64,000 nt of DNA from contig NZ_JAJVKV010000003.1 in the NCBI RefSeq assembly GCF_024198175.1, positions 1,054,001-1,118,000 of the forward strand, given 5' to 3'. Under the pieces are notes generated by a model that did no database searches, was not told where the DNA came from, and saw only the letters and a list, made by a program, of their open reading frames with translations. The stretch's first letter is position 1; every line of letters begins with the position of its first letter. The translations under genes and the position numbers were made by a program. Origin of the DNA: Pyxidicoccus xibeiensis (GTDB taxonomy: Bacteria; Myxococcota; Myxococcia; Myxococcales; Myxococcaceae). Positions 1-8,032 of this stretch are shown here, one piece after another.

Positions 1-90
1 GGCCACCCAGCGCCGCCAGCCGAGCCGGCGCAGGGGGAGCGCGAAGTAGTCCTCGGTGATGTGGACGTCGGAGCAGTGGACGAAGCGCAT
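1..90 (-). CDS. Metallophosphoesterase, N-terminal fragment (runs off the left edge)
   Basis: Only the first 30 codons are present. The protein begins MRFVHCSDVHITEDYF. The FVHCSDVHI pattern is the first metal-binding block (D-x-H) of calcineurin-like phosphoesterases, whose Asp and His bind one of two catalytic metals. The ATG lies at the right end on the minus strand, divergent from the PEGA-protein gene, with about 124 bp between them for both promoters. Substrate cannot be judged from so short a piece. The call rests on one motif at the expected N-terminal position, so the family is likely but the role unknown. Confidence 0.6.
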   Translation of the reverse strand, partial: MRFVHCSDVHITEDYFALPLRRLGWRRWVA

Positions 91-214
91 CGGGGTGTCT
101 CGCCTGGGCAACGGCCGGCCGGGGGCTGGCATTTCTCCCCAGATGCCCGGCGGGGGGAAGTGATTCGCAAGGTGCTCACCGCGGCGTGCCCGGCACGGTA
201 CTGTTCGAGTCATC

Positions 215-1438
215 ATGACGCGGACCGCGCTCCTGCTCGCCCTCCTCCTCGGTGCCCTCCCCGCCTCCGCGCAGCCGGGCGCCTCGCGCAAGGTGGCCGT
301 GCTCCCGTTCCAGGCCGTCTCCGCCGACGTGCCCGCCCGCGCCGGGCCGCGTGTCACGGCGCGCCTCGTCTCGGAGGTCCACGCCACCGAGGGCCTCACC
401 GTCGCCACGCCGGCGCGCGCTCCCGGGGAGGCGCCACCCGAGCCGCCCCTCGTCACCGCGAGGGCCGCCGTGAAGGAGGCCATCGCCGCGCGGGCGGCCC
501 GTGACTTCCCCCGCGCCAATGCCGCGCTGACCCGCGCCGTCGAGGCCTACGCCGCCGGCGCGGCGGCGCTCACCGACACCGCCGAGCTCGCCGATGCCTA
601 CGCCCTGCGCGCCGCCGTCCGCTACGCCACCGGCCGCGACTCGGAGGCCGCCGCCAGCCTCACCCAGGCGCTCACCATCGCCCCCGGGCGTCCCCTGCCG
701 CTGGCGGAGTCCTCGCCGCTCTTCGCGCGCATGGTCGACAACGTCCGCGAGGCCCAGCAGGCCCAGCCCCGAGGTGGCGTGCGCTTCGACTCGGTGCCTC
801 ATGGCCTGGCCGTGACACTCGACGGCCAGCCCGTGGGCCTGGCTCCCGTGCGTGTCACGGGCGTGCCTCCGGGCGCGCACCTGTGGCGCGCGGTGCTGCC
901 CTCGGGTGAAGCGGTGGGTGGCGTGGTGGACGTGGCCTCCGAACGCGAGGCCACCGTGACGGTGCGCCCCGCCGGCACCGGCCCCGAAGCCGCGCTCGCC
1001 CTGGCGCTCGCGGGCAATCGGGTGGACGCCGCCGCGCTGGAGGCCGCTTCGGCGCTCGGGCGGGCGGCGGGCGCGGACCTCGTCGTCTTCGGCACCGTGT
1101 CGCGCGCGGGCTCCGGGCTCACGCTGGAGTCCTTCGTCCTCGCTCCGGGAGACAAGGCCCCGCGGCGCCTGCCGCGCCTGTCCGTGGACGTGGAGCTGCT
1201 GGAGGCCGGCACACCGCTGCGGGCCCAGGTTGCCGCCCTCGCCGCGCGCGGCGTGGAGGCCGGGGTGACAGAGCCGCTGCCCGTGGTGCCAGCCGCGAGC
1301 ACCTCCTCGCCACCCCGTGTCTCGCAGGTGGCGTATCCGAAGAGCCCCGAGCGAGTGCGGACGACGGAGAAGCCCGCCCCCCAGCAGTCGGACCGCAAGC
1401 CCCTGGCGCCCGTCCGCAAGCCGCTCACCCGCCCATGA
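215..1438 (+). CDS. Secreted PEGA-domain protein
   Basis: 407 aa with a clear signal peptide (residues 1-20, cut near ASA-QP), so periplasmic or envelope-located. Residues about 25-60 (KVAVLPFQAVSAD) resemble the start of CsgG/TolB-type modules that myxobacteria place before PEGA domains. A helical, TPR-like Ala-rich region follows (about 85-175). A PEGA domain lies at about 187-253 (beta-rich, VTLDGQPVGLAPVRV). A second alpha/beta stretch with ADLVVFGTV comes after, then a Pro/Lys-rich tail. PEGA modules are thought to bind surface or cell-wall partners; no enzyme motif is visible. The stop codon overlaps the gluQ start in ATGA, so the two are translationally coupled although the functions look unrelated. 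Confidence 0.7.
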   Translation: MTRTALLLALLLGALPASAQPGASRKVAVLPFQAVSADVPARAGPRVTARLVSEVHATEGLTVATPARAPGEAPPEPPLVTARAAVKEAIAARAARDFPRANAALTRAVEAYAAGAAALTDTAELADAYALRAAVRYATGRDSEAAASLTQALTIAPGRPLPLAESSPLFARMVDNVREAQQAQPRGGVRFDSVPHGLAVTLDGQPVGLAPVRVTGVPPGAHLWRAVLPSGEAVGGVVDVASEREATVTVRPAGTGPEAALALALAGNRVDAAALEAASALGRAAGADLVVFGTVSRAGSGLTLESFVLAPGDKAPRRLPRLSVDVELLEAGTPLRAQVAALAARGVEAGVTEPLPVVPAASTSSPPRVSQVAYPKSPERVRTTEKPAPQQSDRKPLAPVRKPLTRP

Positions 1439-2382
1439 GTCCCTTCCGAGGCCGCTTCGCGCCCAGCCCCACCGGACGCATGCACCTGGGCAACCTCCGC
1501 AGCGCGCTGCTCGGGTGGCTCCAGGCCCGTGCCGCCGGGGGCCGCTTCCTGCTGCGCATCGAGGACCTGGACCGCGCCCGCTGCAAGCCACAGCACGTGG
1601 ACGACCTGCTGCGCGACCTGGAGTGGCTCGGCCTCACCTGGGACGAGACGCCCCTCTTCCAGAGTCGGCGCGACGAGGTCTACCGCGACGCCCTCTCGCA
1701 GCTGGAGCGCGCGGGGCTCGTCTACCCGTGCTTCTGCACGCGCGGCGAGATTGCCCGCGCCGCCAGCGCCCCCCACGGCCTCTCCGAGGAGGGCCCCCGC
1801 TACCCCGGCACCTGCGCGCGCCTCACCGCCGGACAAATCTCCGAGCGCGCCCGCAGCCGTGCCCCCGCGTACCGCTTCCGCACGCGCCCCGGCGAGGTGC
1901 GCTTCGAGGACGGGCTCCTGGGCCCGTACGTGCAGGACGTGGAAGGAGTGGTGGGCGACTTCGTGGTGCGTCGCAATGACGGGGTGGCCAGCTACCAGCT
2001 CGCGGTGGTGGTGGACGACGCGGCCAGCGGCATCACCCACGTGCTGCGCGGCGACGACCTGCTGTCGTCCACGCCCCGGCAGCTCCAGCTCTACCAGGCG
2101 CTCGGGCTCTCCGCGCCCGCCTTCCTCCATGTCCCGCTGGTGCTCGGCGAAGACGGCAAGCGGCTCGCCAAGCGCGACGGTGCCTTCGCGCTCGCCGAGC
2201 TGCGCGAGCGGGGTCTTCCTCCCGAGCGGGTGCTGGGCCTGCTCGCCGCGTGGAGCGGGCTGGGAGATGGCAGCCCGGTGCCGCTGGACGAGCTGGTGCG
2301 CAGGTTCCACGCCAGCGCGCTGCCCCGCGCTCCGGTGGTCGCTCGCGAGGCGGTGCTCCTGGAAGCACTCGGCCTGCGGTGA
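1435..2382 (+). CDS. gluQ: Glutamyl-Q tRNA(Asp) synthetase
   Basis: 315 aa, the usual length for this truncated GluRS paralogue, which lacks the anticodon-binding domain. It attaches glutamate to queuosine at position 34 of tRNA(Asp). The class I signature FAPSPTGRMHLGN is at residues 8-20 (HIGH-like). The zinc site C99-x-C101 with Y123-x3-C127 is typical of GluQ rather than GluRS. The KMSKS-like loop reads KRLAKRDG. The family call is firm because the catalytic domain is complete and nothing follows it. The ATG overlaps the previous stop (ATGA), the only translation signal needed. Confidence 0.93.
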   Translation: MSPFRGRFAPSPTGRMHLGNLRSALLGWLQARAAGGRFLLRIEDLDRARCKPQHVDDLLRDLEWLGLTWDETPLFQSRRDEVYRDALSQLERAGLVYPCFCTRGEIARAASAPHGLSEEGPRYPGTCARLTAGQISERARSRAPAYRFRTRPGEVRFEDGLLGPYVQDVEGVVGDFVVRRNDGVASYQLAVVVDDAASGITHVLRGDDLLSSTPRQLQLYQALGLSAPAFLHVPLVLGEDGKRLAKRDGAFALAELRERGLPPERVLGLLAAWSGLGDGSPVPLDELVRRFHASALPRAPVVAREAVLLEALGLR

Positions 2383-2523
2383 GCTCCTGACCCGCGCACC
2401 TCTCCCAGGAGTCATCCAGGCGCACGGGCACCGTGCATCCACGAATACGTGTCCATCTTGAAGAAGGCCCGAGCGTCCCAGGCCTGCCTTCGGGGCGCTC
2501 CCTGAACCAGGAGGGACAACACC

Positions 2524-3450
2524 ATGGCAGCCATCGTGGAGAACGAAAGACCCGGCGTCATCTCAGCCGTCGCGGGGACGCCCTTCAAGCTGAGCTGGAG
2601 CGCCATCTTCGGAGGCGCCTTCGTCGCGCTCGGCGTGTGGATTCTCCTGTACACGCTCGGCCTCGCGCTCGGGCTGTCCTCGGTCGACCCCAATGACCCC
2701 GGCAGCGCGCGCTCGGCGGGCATCGGCACCGGCATCTGGAGCCTCATCGCGCCGCTCATCGCCCTCTTCATCGGCGGCTTCGTGGCGGCGCGCTCGGCGG
2801 GTGTCCTGGACAAGGGCGGCGGCGCGCTGCACGGCGCCGTGCTGTGGGGCCTGACGACGCTGGCGGGCACCGTCCTCCTGGGGATGACGCTCTCGTCGCT
2901 GCTCGGCACCGCGTTCCGCGCCACCAGCTCCGTGGTGGGCGCCACCGGCTCGGCCGTGGTCGGCGCCGCGTCCCAGGGAGGTGAGGCCGCCAGCACCTTC
3001 GGGCTGGATGCCAACGATGCGCTCGGCCCCATCAACCAGCGGCTGGCCGAGGAGGGAGCGCCGCCCATCACCGCGGACCAGCTCCAGAAGGCCACCGGCG
3101 ACGTGCTCAACACCGCGCTGCGCACCGGCAACCTGGACCGCGAGGTGCTCATCGGCTCCATCGTGAAGGAGACCGACCTCACCCGCCAGGACGCGGAGGT
3201 CGTCGCCGGCCGCGTCGAGCAGCAGTTCACCGCCGCGAAGGGCAAGCTCGGCCAGGTGGGCCAGCAGGTGCAGCAGGGCGCCCTCCAGGCCGCGGACACC
3301 ACCGGCCGCGTCTTCTGGGGCGTCTTCGGGGCCCTGCTGCTCGGGCTCGTCTCCTCGATACTCGGCGCCACGCTCGGCGTGAGCCGCCGCCAGCGCGTCC
3401 ACGCGGAAGGCGTCGTGGTGCCCGAGGCACGCCGCGAGGTGCGCACGTAG
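2524..3450 (+). CDS. Membrane protein of unknown function (four TM segments)
   Basis: 308 aa. Hydrophobic segments lie at about 24-52, 66-92, 100-128 and 255-280. The long middle part (about 130-250) is polar, helical and Gln/Ala-rich, with several QQ pairs near 235-250. The first three segments are Gly/Ala-rich, as in small stress-related membrane proteins of soil bacteria. There is no signal peptide and no catalytic motif. An AGGAGG ribosome site sits about 9 nt before the ATG. The gene stands alone: 141 bp separate it from gluQ, and a strong inverted repeat follows it. I do not recognise a named family. Confidence 0.6.
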   Translation: MAAIVENERPGVISAVAGTPFKLSWSAIFGGAFVALGVWILLYTLGLALGLSSVDPNDPGSARSAGIGTGIWSLIAPLIALFIGGFVAARSAGVLDKGGGALHGAVLWGLTTLAGTVLLGMTLSSLLGTAFRATSSVVGATGSAVVGAASQGGEAASTFGLDANDALGPINQRLAEEGAPPITADQLQKATGDVLNTALRTGNLDREVLIGSIVKETDLTRQDAEVVAGRVEQQFTAAKGKLGQVGQQVQQGALQAADTTGRVFWGVFGALLLGLVSSILGATLGVSRRQRVHAEGVVVPEARREVRT

Positions 3451-3487
3451 GCACGGGGGCCCGCTCCGACCCGGCCCGGCACCTCCC

Positions 3488-3541
3488 TGTTCGGAAATGT
3501 CGGGGGTTTTGCGACGCGAAATGTCCCGACATTTCCGAACA
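3488..3541. repeat. Long inverted repeat containing AAATGTC dyads
   Basis: Perfect 17-bp arms (TGTTCGGAAATGTCGGG at 3488-3504 and its complement at 3525-3541) flank a 20-nt spacer. The spacer's right part adds a further copy of AAATGTC, so a smaller palindrome, AAATGTC-CC-GACATTT, lies at 3520-3535. The element is visibly more AT-rich than its surroundings. It could end transcription of the membrane-protein gene (no T-run follows) or be a double operator for the gene at 3661. Confidence 0.6.
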
Positions 3542-3660
3542 GCAACCCTCCCGGCCCACTCCAGCCCCCGGGCCACCGGCGTCTCCACCGGGCCAGGGAG
3601 CGACCGGGCAGCACGGAAGTCGCGCCACCGCCTCACGCGCGGACATAGTCTCCACGGGTC

Positions 3661-4314
3661 ATGGCGCGCGGCTCCATCATCCGCTGGGTCCTCATCCCCG
3701 GGCTGAGCCTGGGCGTGCTCATCCTCAGCGCCGCCCTCTCCTACTGGCTCATCCGGCCAGCCCAGCCCCCGCTGCCTCCGGAAGCCCCGCCACCGGAAGC
3801 CCTCCCGACCCCGCCGTCCGGGCCTCCGCCCGAGCCCCCTTCCGAGCCCTCCCCGCCCCGCCTGGAGCCGGCCCCGGTGGTGCCGCCGCCCGCCTTCCCG
3901 TCGCCCCAGGGCACCGTGCCAGTGCCCACGCCGCCAGCCTCCGCCTCGGACGGGGCCCGCCGCGTGGCCGAGGTAGAGCCCGTCATCGAGTCCACCACCG
4001 GCCGCATCGACACCGAGGACGTCCGCGTCGCCATCCGGGCCGTGACTCCGCTCGTGCAGCAATGTTTCGAGGACGCGGCACAGCGAAACCGGGGTCCGCA
4101 GACGGTGCGGCTGCGCTTCACGGTGGAGCCGGGAGAGGGCGGCGGGGCCATGAAGGCGGGGGAGCTGCTGGACAGCACGATTCCGGACCCGATGGTGCAG
4201 GCGTGTGTGCTGGACTCGCTGCTGGACGCCCGGTTTCCCGCTCCACCGGGTGGGGGGAAGGCAACGGTCGTCTACCCCTTCGAGTTCCGCGTACTGGGGG
4301 AGGCTGGCCGGTAG
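3661..4314 (+). CDS. AgmX/PglI C-terminal domain protein
   Basis: 217 aa. One N-terminal membrane anchor (about 8-30) is followed by a Pro-rich spacer (about 35-95, about one-third Pro) and a C-terminal TonB-like domain (about 115-213). The domain shows the family pattern: I..V..L..QCFEDA, then a beta stretch (VRLRFTVEPGEG), then ACVLDSLLDARFPAPPGG and a final VVYPFEFR strand. The conserved Cys pair (QCFED and ACVLD) is present. This architecture is typical of myxobacterial envelope proteins related to gliding protein AgmX/PglI: inner-membrane anchor, periplasm-spanning Pro linker, outer-membrane contact domain. Which machine it serves cannot be told here. Confidence 0.75.
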   Translation: MARGSIIRWVLIPGLSLGVLILSAALSYWLIRPAQPPLPPEAPPPEALPTPPSGPPPEPPSEPSPPRLEPAPVVPPPAFPSPQGTVPVPTPPASASDGARRVAEVEPVIESTTGRIDTEDVRVAIRAVTPLVQQCFEDAAQRNRGPQTVRLRFTVEPGEGGGAMKAGELLDSTIPDPMVQACVLDSLLDARFPAPPGGGKATVVYPFEFRVLGEAGR

Positions 4315-4353
4315 GGCCGGGATTTGCTTAAGGTGCCGCTGCCCCCACCGTTC

Positions 4354-5190
4354 ATGCCCGTCACCGTCGAACAGCTTGGTTCCCAGGACGCGGATGCCCT
4401 GCGTGCACTGCTGTCGAAGGACCCGGTCCACAACCTCTACCTGCTGGGGTTGCTGGAGGAGTTCGGCATCGCGCCGAAAGGACGGGTGCCCTTCGCCTTC
4501 TACGGGCGCTTCGACAACGCGGTGCTGACGGCCGCCGTCTTCGTGGGCGGCGACGGCGGGCTGGTGGTGCCCAGCGCCAGCGACGCCACCGCCACCAGCG
4601 TCATCGCCGACGCGCTGGCCTCGTCGCTGAAGCTGCGCGGCACGGTGGGAGACAAGTCCGCGGTGGACGCGCTGGTGCGCAGCCTGTGCCAGGGCAAGCC
4701 GAGGCTGTCCCGCACGCAGCGGCTGTTCAGCGTCTCCGCGGATGACCTGGGCCCCTTCACCAACCCGCTCTTGCGGCTCGCGCGTGAAGAAGACCTGCCG
4801 CGCCTGCTGCCCCTGTCCCAGGGCTACGTGCGCGAGGCAATGGAGCGAGACCCGCTGGCCGAGGACCCCCGGGGCTACGAGGCGCGAGTCATCCAGCGCG
4901 TCCGCCAGCGCCGCACCTACGTGCTGGAGGAGAACGGCGCCCTGGTGTTCAAGGTGGACATCGGCAGCCGCTCCCAGTTCGGCGCGGAGCTGGAGGGGCT
5001 GTACACGGTGCCCGCCGAGCGCAGGAAGGGCATCGCCACGCTGTGCCTGGGCCAGATTTCCCGGCACCTGCTGTCCTCGCTGCCCCGGCTGACGATGCGC
5101 GTGGACGAGCGGGACGAGAGCACCGCCCGCATCGCCCGGAAGGTCGGCTATCTGGCCGGCCGCACGTGGCGCCTCGTCCTGGTCGACTAG
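4354..5190 (+). CDS. GNAT N-acetyltransferase with DUF4081-like N-terminal half
   Basis: 278 aa from the ATG of MPVTVEQLGSQD; a TTG 30 nt upstream would add a Pro-rich stretch that looks untranslated. The N-terminal half (about 1-130) carries the pattern D.LRALLSKDPVHNLYLLGLLEEFG seen in DUF4081 proteins. The C-terminal half (about 140-278) is a GNAT fold. It has the acetyl-CoA loop around GLYTVPAERRKGIAT (R/Q-x-x-G-x-A variant) and the late motif DESTARIARKVGY. The substrate is unknown. Downstream miaE lies 83 bp away with its own start. Confidence 0.75.
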   Translation: MPVTVEQLGSQDADALRALLSKDPVHNLYLLGLLEEFGIAPKGRVPFAFYGRFDNAVLTAAVFVGGDGGLVVPSASDATATSVIADALASSLKLRGTVGDKSAVDALVRSLCQGKPRLSRTQRLFSVSADDLGPFTNPLLRLAREEDLPRLLPLSQGYVREAMERDPLAEDPRGYEARVIQRVRQRRTYVLEENGALVFKVDIGSRSQFGAELEGLYTVPAERRKGIATLCLGQISRHLLSSLPRLTMRVDERDESTARIARKVGYLAGRTWRLVLVD

Positions 5191-5273
5191 CCGGGGAGCA
5201 GCCCGGCCTCCCGGCTCGCGCCTCACTCCGGCATGCCCCGCGCCCCGGCGGATGCCATAGAGTGCCCGCGCTC

Positions 5274-5897
5274 ATGAGCCGTCCCACGCCTTCCCGCCGT
5301 CCCCTCTCTGGAGAGGGCCCCGTCATCCTCCACGCCGCCACGGACCCGCGCTGGCTGCCGCTGGCGCTCGAGCGGTTCGACGAGGTGCTGGTGGACCACG
5401 CCCACTGCGAGAAGAAGGCCGCCGCCAACGCGCTGTCGCTGCTCCAGGTGTACCCGGACCTGCCGGGCCTGCCCGCGCAGATGGCGCGGCTGGCGCGCGA
5501 GGAGAGCGCCCACCTGGCCAAGGTGCTGGAGCTGATGGACGCGCGCGGCCTGACGCTGACGCGGGACGCGGGAGACCCGTACGCGCAGGGGCTGCAGAAG
5601 CTGGTGCGCACGCCGTCCGCCGAGCGCCGCGTGGACCGGCTGCTGGTGGCCGCCATCATCGAGGCGCGCTCCTGCGAGCGCCTGTCGCTGCTCGCCGAGG
5701 GGCTCACGGACCCGGCGCTCGCGCGCTTCTACGGAGAGCTGGCCCAGTCCGAGGACGGGCACCAGTCCCTCTTCTTCCGGCTGGCCGTCACCGCCGCCGG
5801 GGGCGACGAGGCCCCCGTGCGCGAGCGGCTGGAGTGGATGCTCGAGCGCGAGGCGCAGGTCATCACCGACGTGGGCCTGCGCGCCGCCATCCACTGA
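5274..5897 (+). CDS. miaE: tRNA-(ms2io6A) hydroxylase MiaE
   Basis: 207 aa. A diiron, ferritin-like enzyme that hydroxylates the isopentenyl side chain of ms2i6A37 in tRNAs reading UNN codons. Ligand motifs occur in order: E in HCEKKAAANALSLL, E-E-x-x-H in REESAHLAKVLELM, E in IIEARSCERLSLL and E-x-x-H in QSEDGHQSLFFRL. Length and spacing are those of the family. The start is the ATG of MSRPTPSRR; longer upstream readings are Arg/Pro-rich and unlike the family. Convergent with the SLC13 gene, whose stop is 6 bp away. Confidence 0.9.
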   Translation: MSRPTPSRRPLSGEGPVILHAATDPRWLPLALERFDEVLVDHAHCEKKAAANALSLLQVYPDLPGLPAQMARLAREESAHLAKVLELMDARGLTLTRDAGDPYAQGLQKLVRTPSAERRVDRLLVAAIIEARSCERLSLLAEGLTDPALARFYGELAQSEDGHQSLFFRLAVTAAGGDEAPVRERLEWMLEREAQVITDVGLRAAIH

Positions 5898-5903
5898 AAG
5901 GCG

Positions 5904-7778
5904 TCAGGGCCCCGCGGCGGCCGGGCCCGGCTGGACGACGGCGCTCACCGGAGCCCCGCGCGCGGGCTGCTCCCGGCCGCCCTTCTCGAACGGCCACACC
6001 CACGGCACGCCCACCACCAGTCCCGCCAGCAGCAGCGCGGTGAGGGGGGTGCCCAGGCGGAAGAAGTCGGTGAAGCGGTAGTGCCCCGGGCCGTAGACGA
6101 GCACGCAGCTGGGCTCCAGCGGGGTGATGAACGAGCAGCTGGCCGCCAGCGTCACGCCCATGGCGAAGGGCCGGGGGTCCACGCCCAGCTGCGCCGCGGC
6201 GTTGAGCGCCACCGGCAGCACCACCAGCGCCGCGGCCTGGTTGCTCATGGGCGCCGACAGGATGATGGTCAGCACCATCAGCAGACCTAGAACGGTGCGC
6301 GGGCCGCCGTACGCGCCCAGCTCCGCCACGTGGCCGCCGATGAACCTCCCCGCGCCGCTCACCTCCATGGCCAGGCCCAGCGCCATCATGGAGCCGATGA
6401 GCAGCACCACGCGCCAGTCCACCCGGAAGGCGATGCGCGCGTCCACGCAGCCGGTGGCAATCATCGCCAGCATGCCGGTGAGCCCCGCCACCGACAGCGG
6501 CACCAGCTCCAGCGAGCCCGCCGCCAGCGCGCCCAGGAACAGCACCACCGCCAGCAGCGCCTTGCCATGGCGGGGGGGCTGGTAGTCGTGGCCGCTGAGC
6601 ACCAGGAGGTTGGTGCCCTTCGCCAGCTCCGTCACCTTCTCCTTCGGGCCGCGCAAGAGCAGCACGTCACCCACCGACAGCGGCAGCAGCGCCAGCGAGC
6701 GCTCGCCGAAGATGCGCCCCAGCAGCTGCAGCTTGGTGACGCGCTGGATGGCGGGCTTGCGGTGCAGCGCCAGCGCCACCATGCCGTAGCGCTCCAGGAA
6801 GAGCGTCTCCTTCAGGCTGCGCCCCACCAGCTGGCTGCCCTGGGGCACCGTGGCCTCGATGAGGACGGTGTCCTTGTCGCTCAGCTCCGCGTCCGACAGC
6901 TTCACGTCCGGGCGGATTTCGATTCCCCGCAGGTCCTTCACCCGGAGGATTTCCTCGCGGTTGCCCTCGATGATGAGCCGCTCGTCGCCCTGCAGCCGGT
7001 AGCCCGGCACCGCCGACTGCGCCTTGCCGTCGCGCAGGATGCCGATGACGCGCAGCCCCAGCCCCTCGGTGATGTCCGCCAGCTCCCGGCCCACGTAGCG
7101 CGAGTCCGCGGGCAGCACCGCCTCCGTGAGGTAGTCGCGCAGCGTCCAGTCCTCCATGCTGCCCGCGCCCTGGCGCGCCGGCAAGAGCAGCGGCCCCAGC
7201 AGCACCACCACCAGGATGCCGACAATGGCCAGCGGCAGCCCCAGCGGCGCCAGCTCCGTCACGCCGATGCCCGGCATCCCCATGCGCTGCAGCGCCGCGG
7301 ACATCACCAGGTTGGTGGACGTGCCGTAGAGGAAGATCATCCCGCCCAGCATCGACGCGTACGCCAGGGGCAGCAGCACCTTGCTCGTGGGCACCTTGGC
7401 CCGGTTCGCCGCGCCAATGGCCACCGGCAGGAAGGCCGCCGTCGTCACCGTGTTGGAGATGACGGACGAGAAGGTCGCCACCGCCACCATCATCGCCATG
7501 ACGAATGTCTGATGGCCGAACCGGGCGAAGAAGGCCAGCCGCTGCCCGACGAGCTGCACCACCCCCGTGGAGGCGAGCCCCTGCGTCATCGCCAGCAGCG
7601 TGAAGATGAAGATGACGGTGTCGTTGCTGAACCCCTCGAACGCCTGGCCCGGGGTCAGCACGCCCGTCAGCGCCAGCAGGCACACCACCACCAGCGAGCT
7701 GACCTCGATGGGGATGGTGTCGAGGGAGAACAGCACCAGCGCGACGACGACGATGCCGAGGACGATGGCGATGGTCAT
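5904..7778 (-). CDS. SLC13-family permease with two TrkA-C (RCK_C) domains
   Basis: 624 aa from the ATG of MTIAIVLGIVVV; a TTG 66 nt upstream gives a polar tail and is less likely. An N-terminal membrane half (about 1-190) is followed by two cytosolic RCK_C domains (about 200-285 and 290-375), then a second membrane half. Permease hairpin sequences include GQAFEGFSNDTVIF, SNTVTTAAFLPV, SAPMSNQAAALVVLP and the late CSFITPLEPSC. SLC13/DASS members carry dicarboxylates, citrate or sulfate with Na+, and the RCK_C pair is common in the bacterial SAC1/YfbS-like branch. Transported ion is not decidable. It is divergent from pckG, and a dicarboxylate role would fit gluconeogenesis, but that is only a suggestion. 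Confidence 0.85.
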   Translation of the reverse strand: MTIAIVLGIVVVALVLFSLDTIPIEVSSLVVVCLLALTGVLTPGQAFEGFSNDTVIFIFTLLAMTQGLASTGVVQLVGQRLAFFARFGHQTFVMAMMVAVATFSSVISNTVTTAAFLPVAIGAANRAKVPTSKVLLPLAYASMLGGMIFLYGTSTNLVMSAALQRMGMPGIGVTELAPLGLPLAIVGILVVVLLGPLLLPARQGAGSMEDWTLRDYLTEAVLPADSRYVGRELADITEGLGLRVIGILRDGKAQSAVPGYRLQGDERLIIEGNREEILRVKDLRGIEIRPDVKLSDAELSDKDTVLIEATVPQGSQLVGRSLKETLFLERYGMVALALHRKPAIQRVTKLQLLGRIFGERSLALLPLSVGDVLLLRGPKEKVTELAKGTNLLVLSGHDYQPPRHGKALLAVVLFLGALAAGSLELVPLSVAGLTGMLAMIATGCVDARIAFRVDWRVVLLIGSMMALGLAMEVSGAGRFIGGHVAELGAYGGPRTVLGLLMVLTIILSAPMSNQAAALVVLPVALNAAAQLGVDPRPFAMGVTLAASCSFITPLEPSCVLVYGPGHYRFTDFFRLGTPLTALLLAGLVVGVPWVWPFEKGGREQPARGAPVSAVVQPGPAAAGP

Positions 7779-8032
7779 GGAGTCCGCCACCAACGTGGGG
7801 CCGCCCCTCGCCCGGGGTGAGTCCCTGGCGCACTGCGCCGTCAACTACTGGATGCCCGGTCGCTGATAAGTGGAATTAGGAGAGGCCTGTCTGGAAGGCC
7901 GGTTGACTGCCGGACGCCAGTTGCATTCCAGCCCTCCATCCAGAAGGTTTGCTGTCTCTCCCGCTGGTAGCTTCGTCCCCCCGGGGACTGGTGGCGGGAC
8001 CCCCTATTTCGAGACGACACGAGGATACTTCG

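Noticed and set aside
7898..7925. Sigma54-like promoter before pckG (GG...TTGCA)
   Set aside because: The GG and GC elements are 9, not 10, bases apart and the TGGCAC part is poor.
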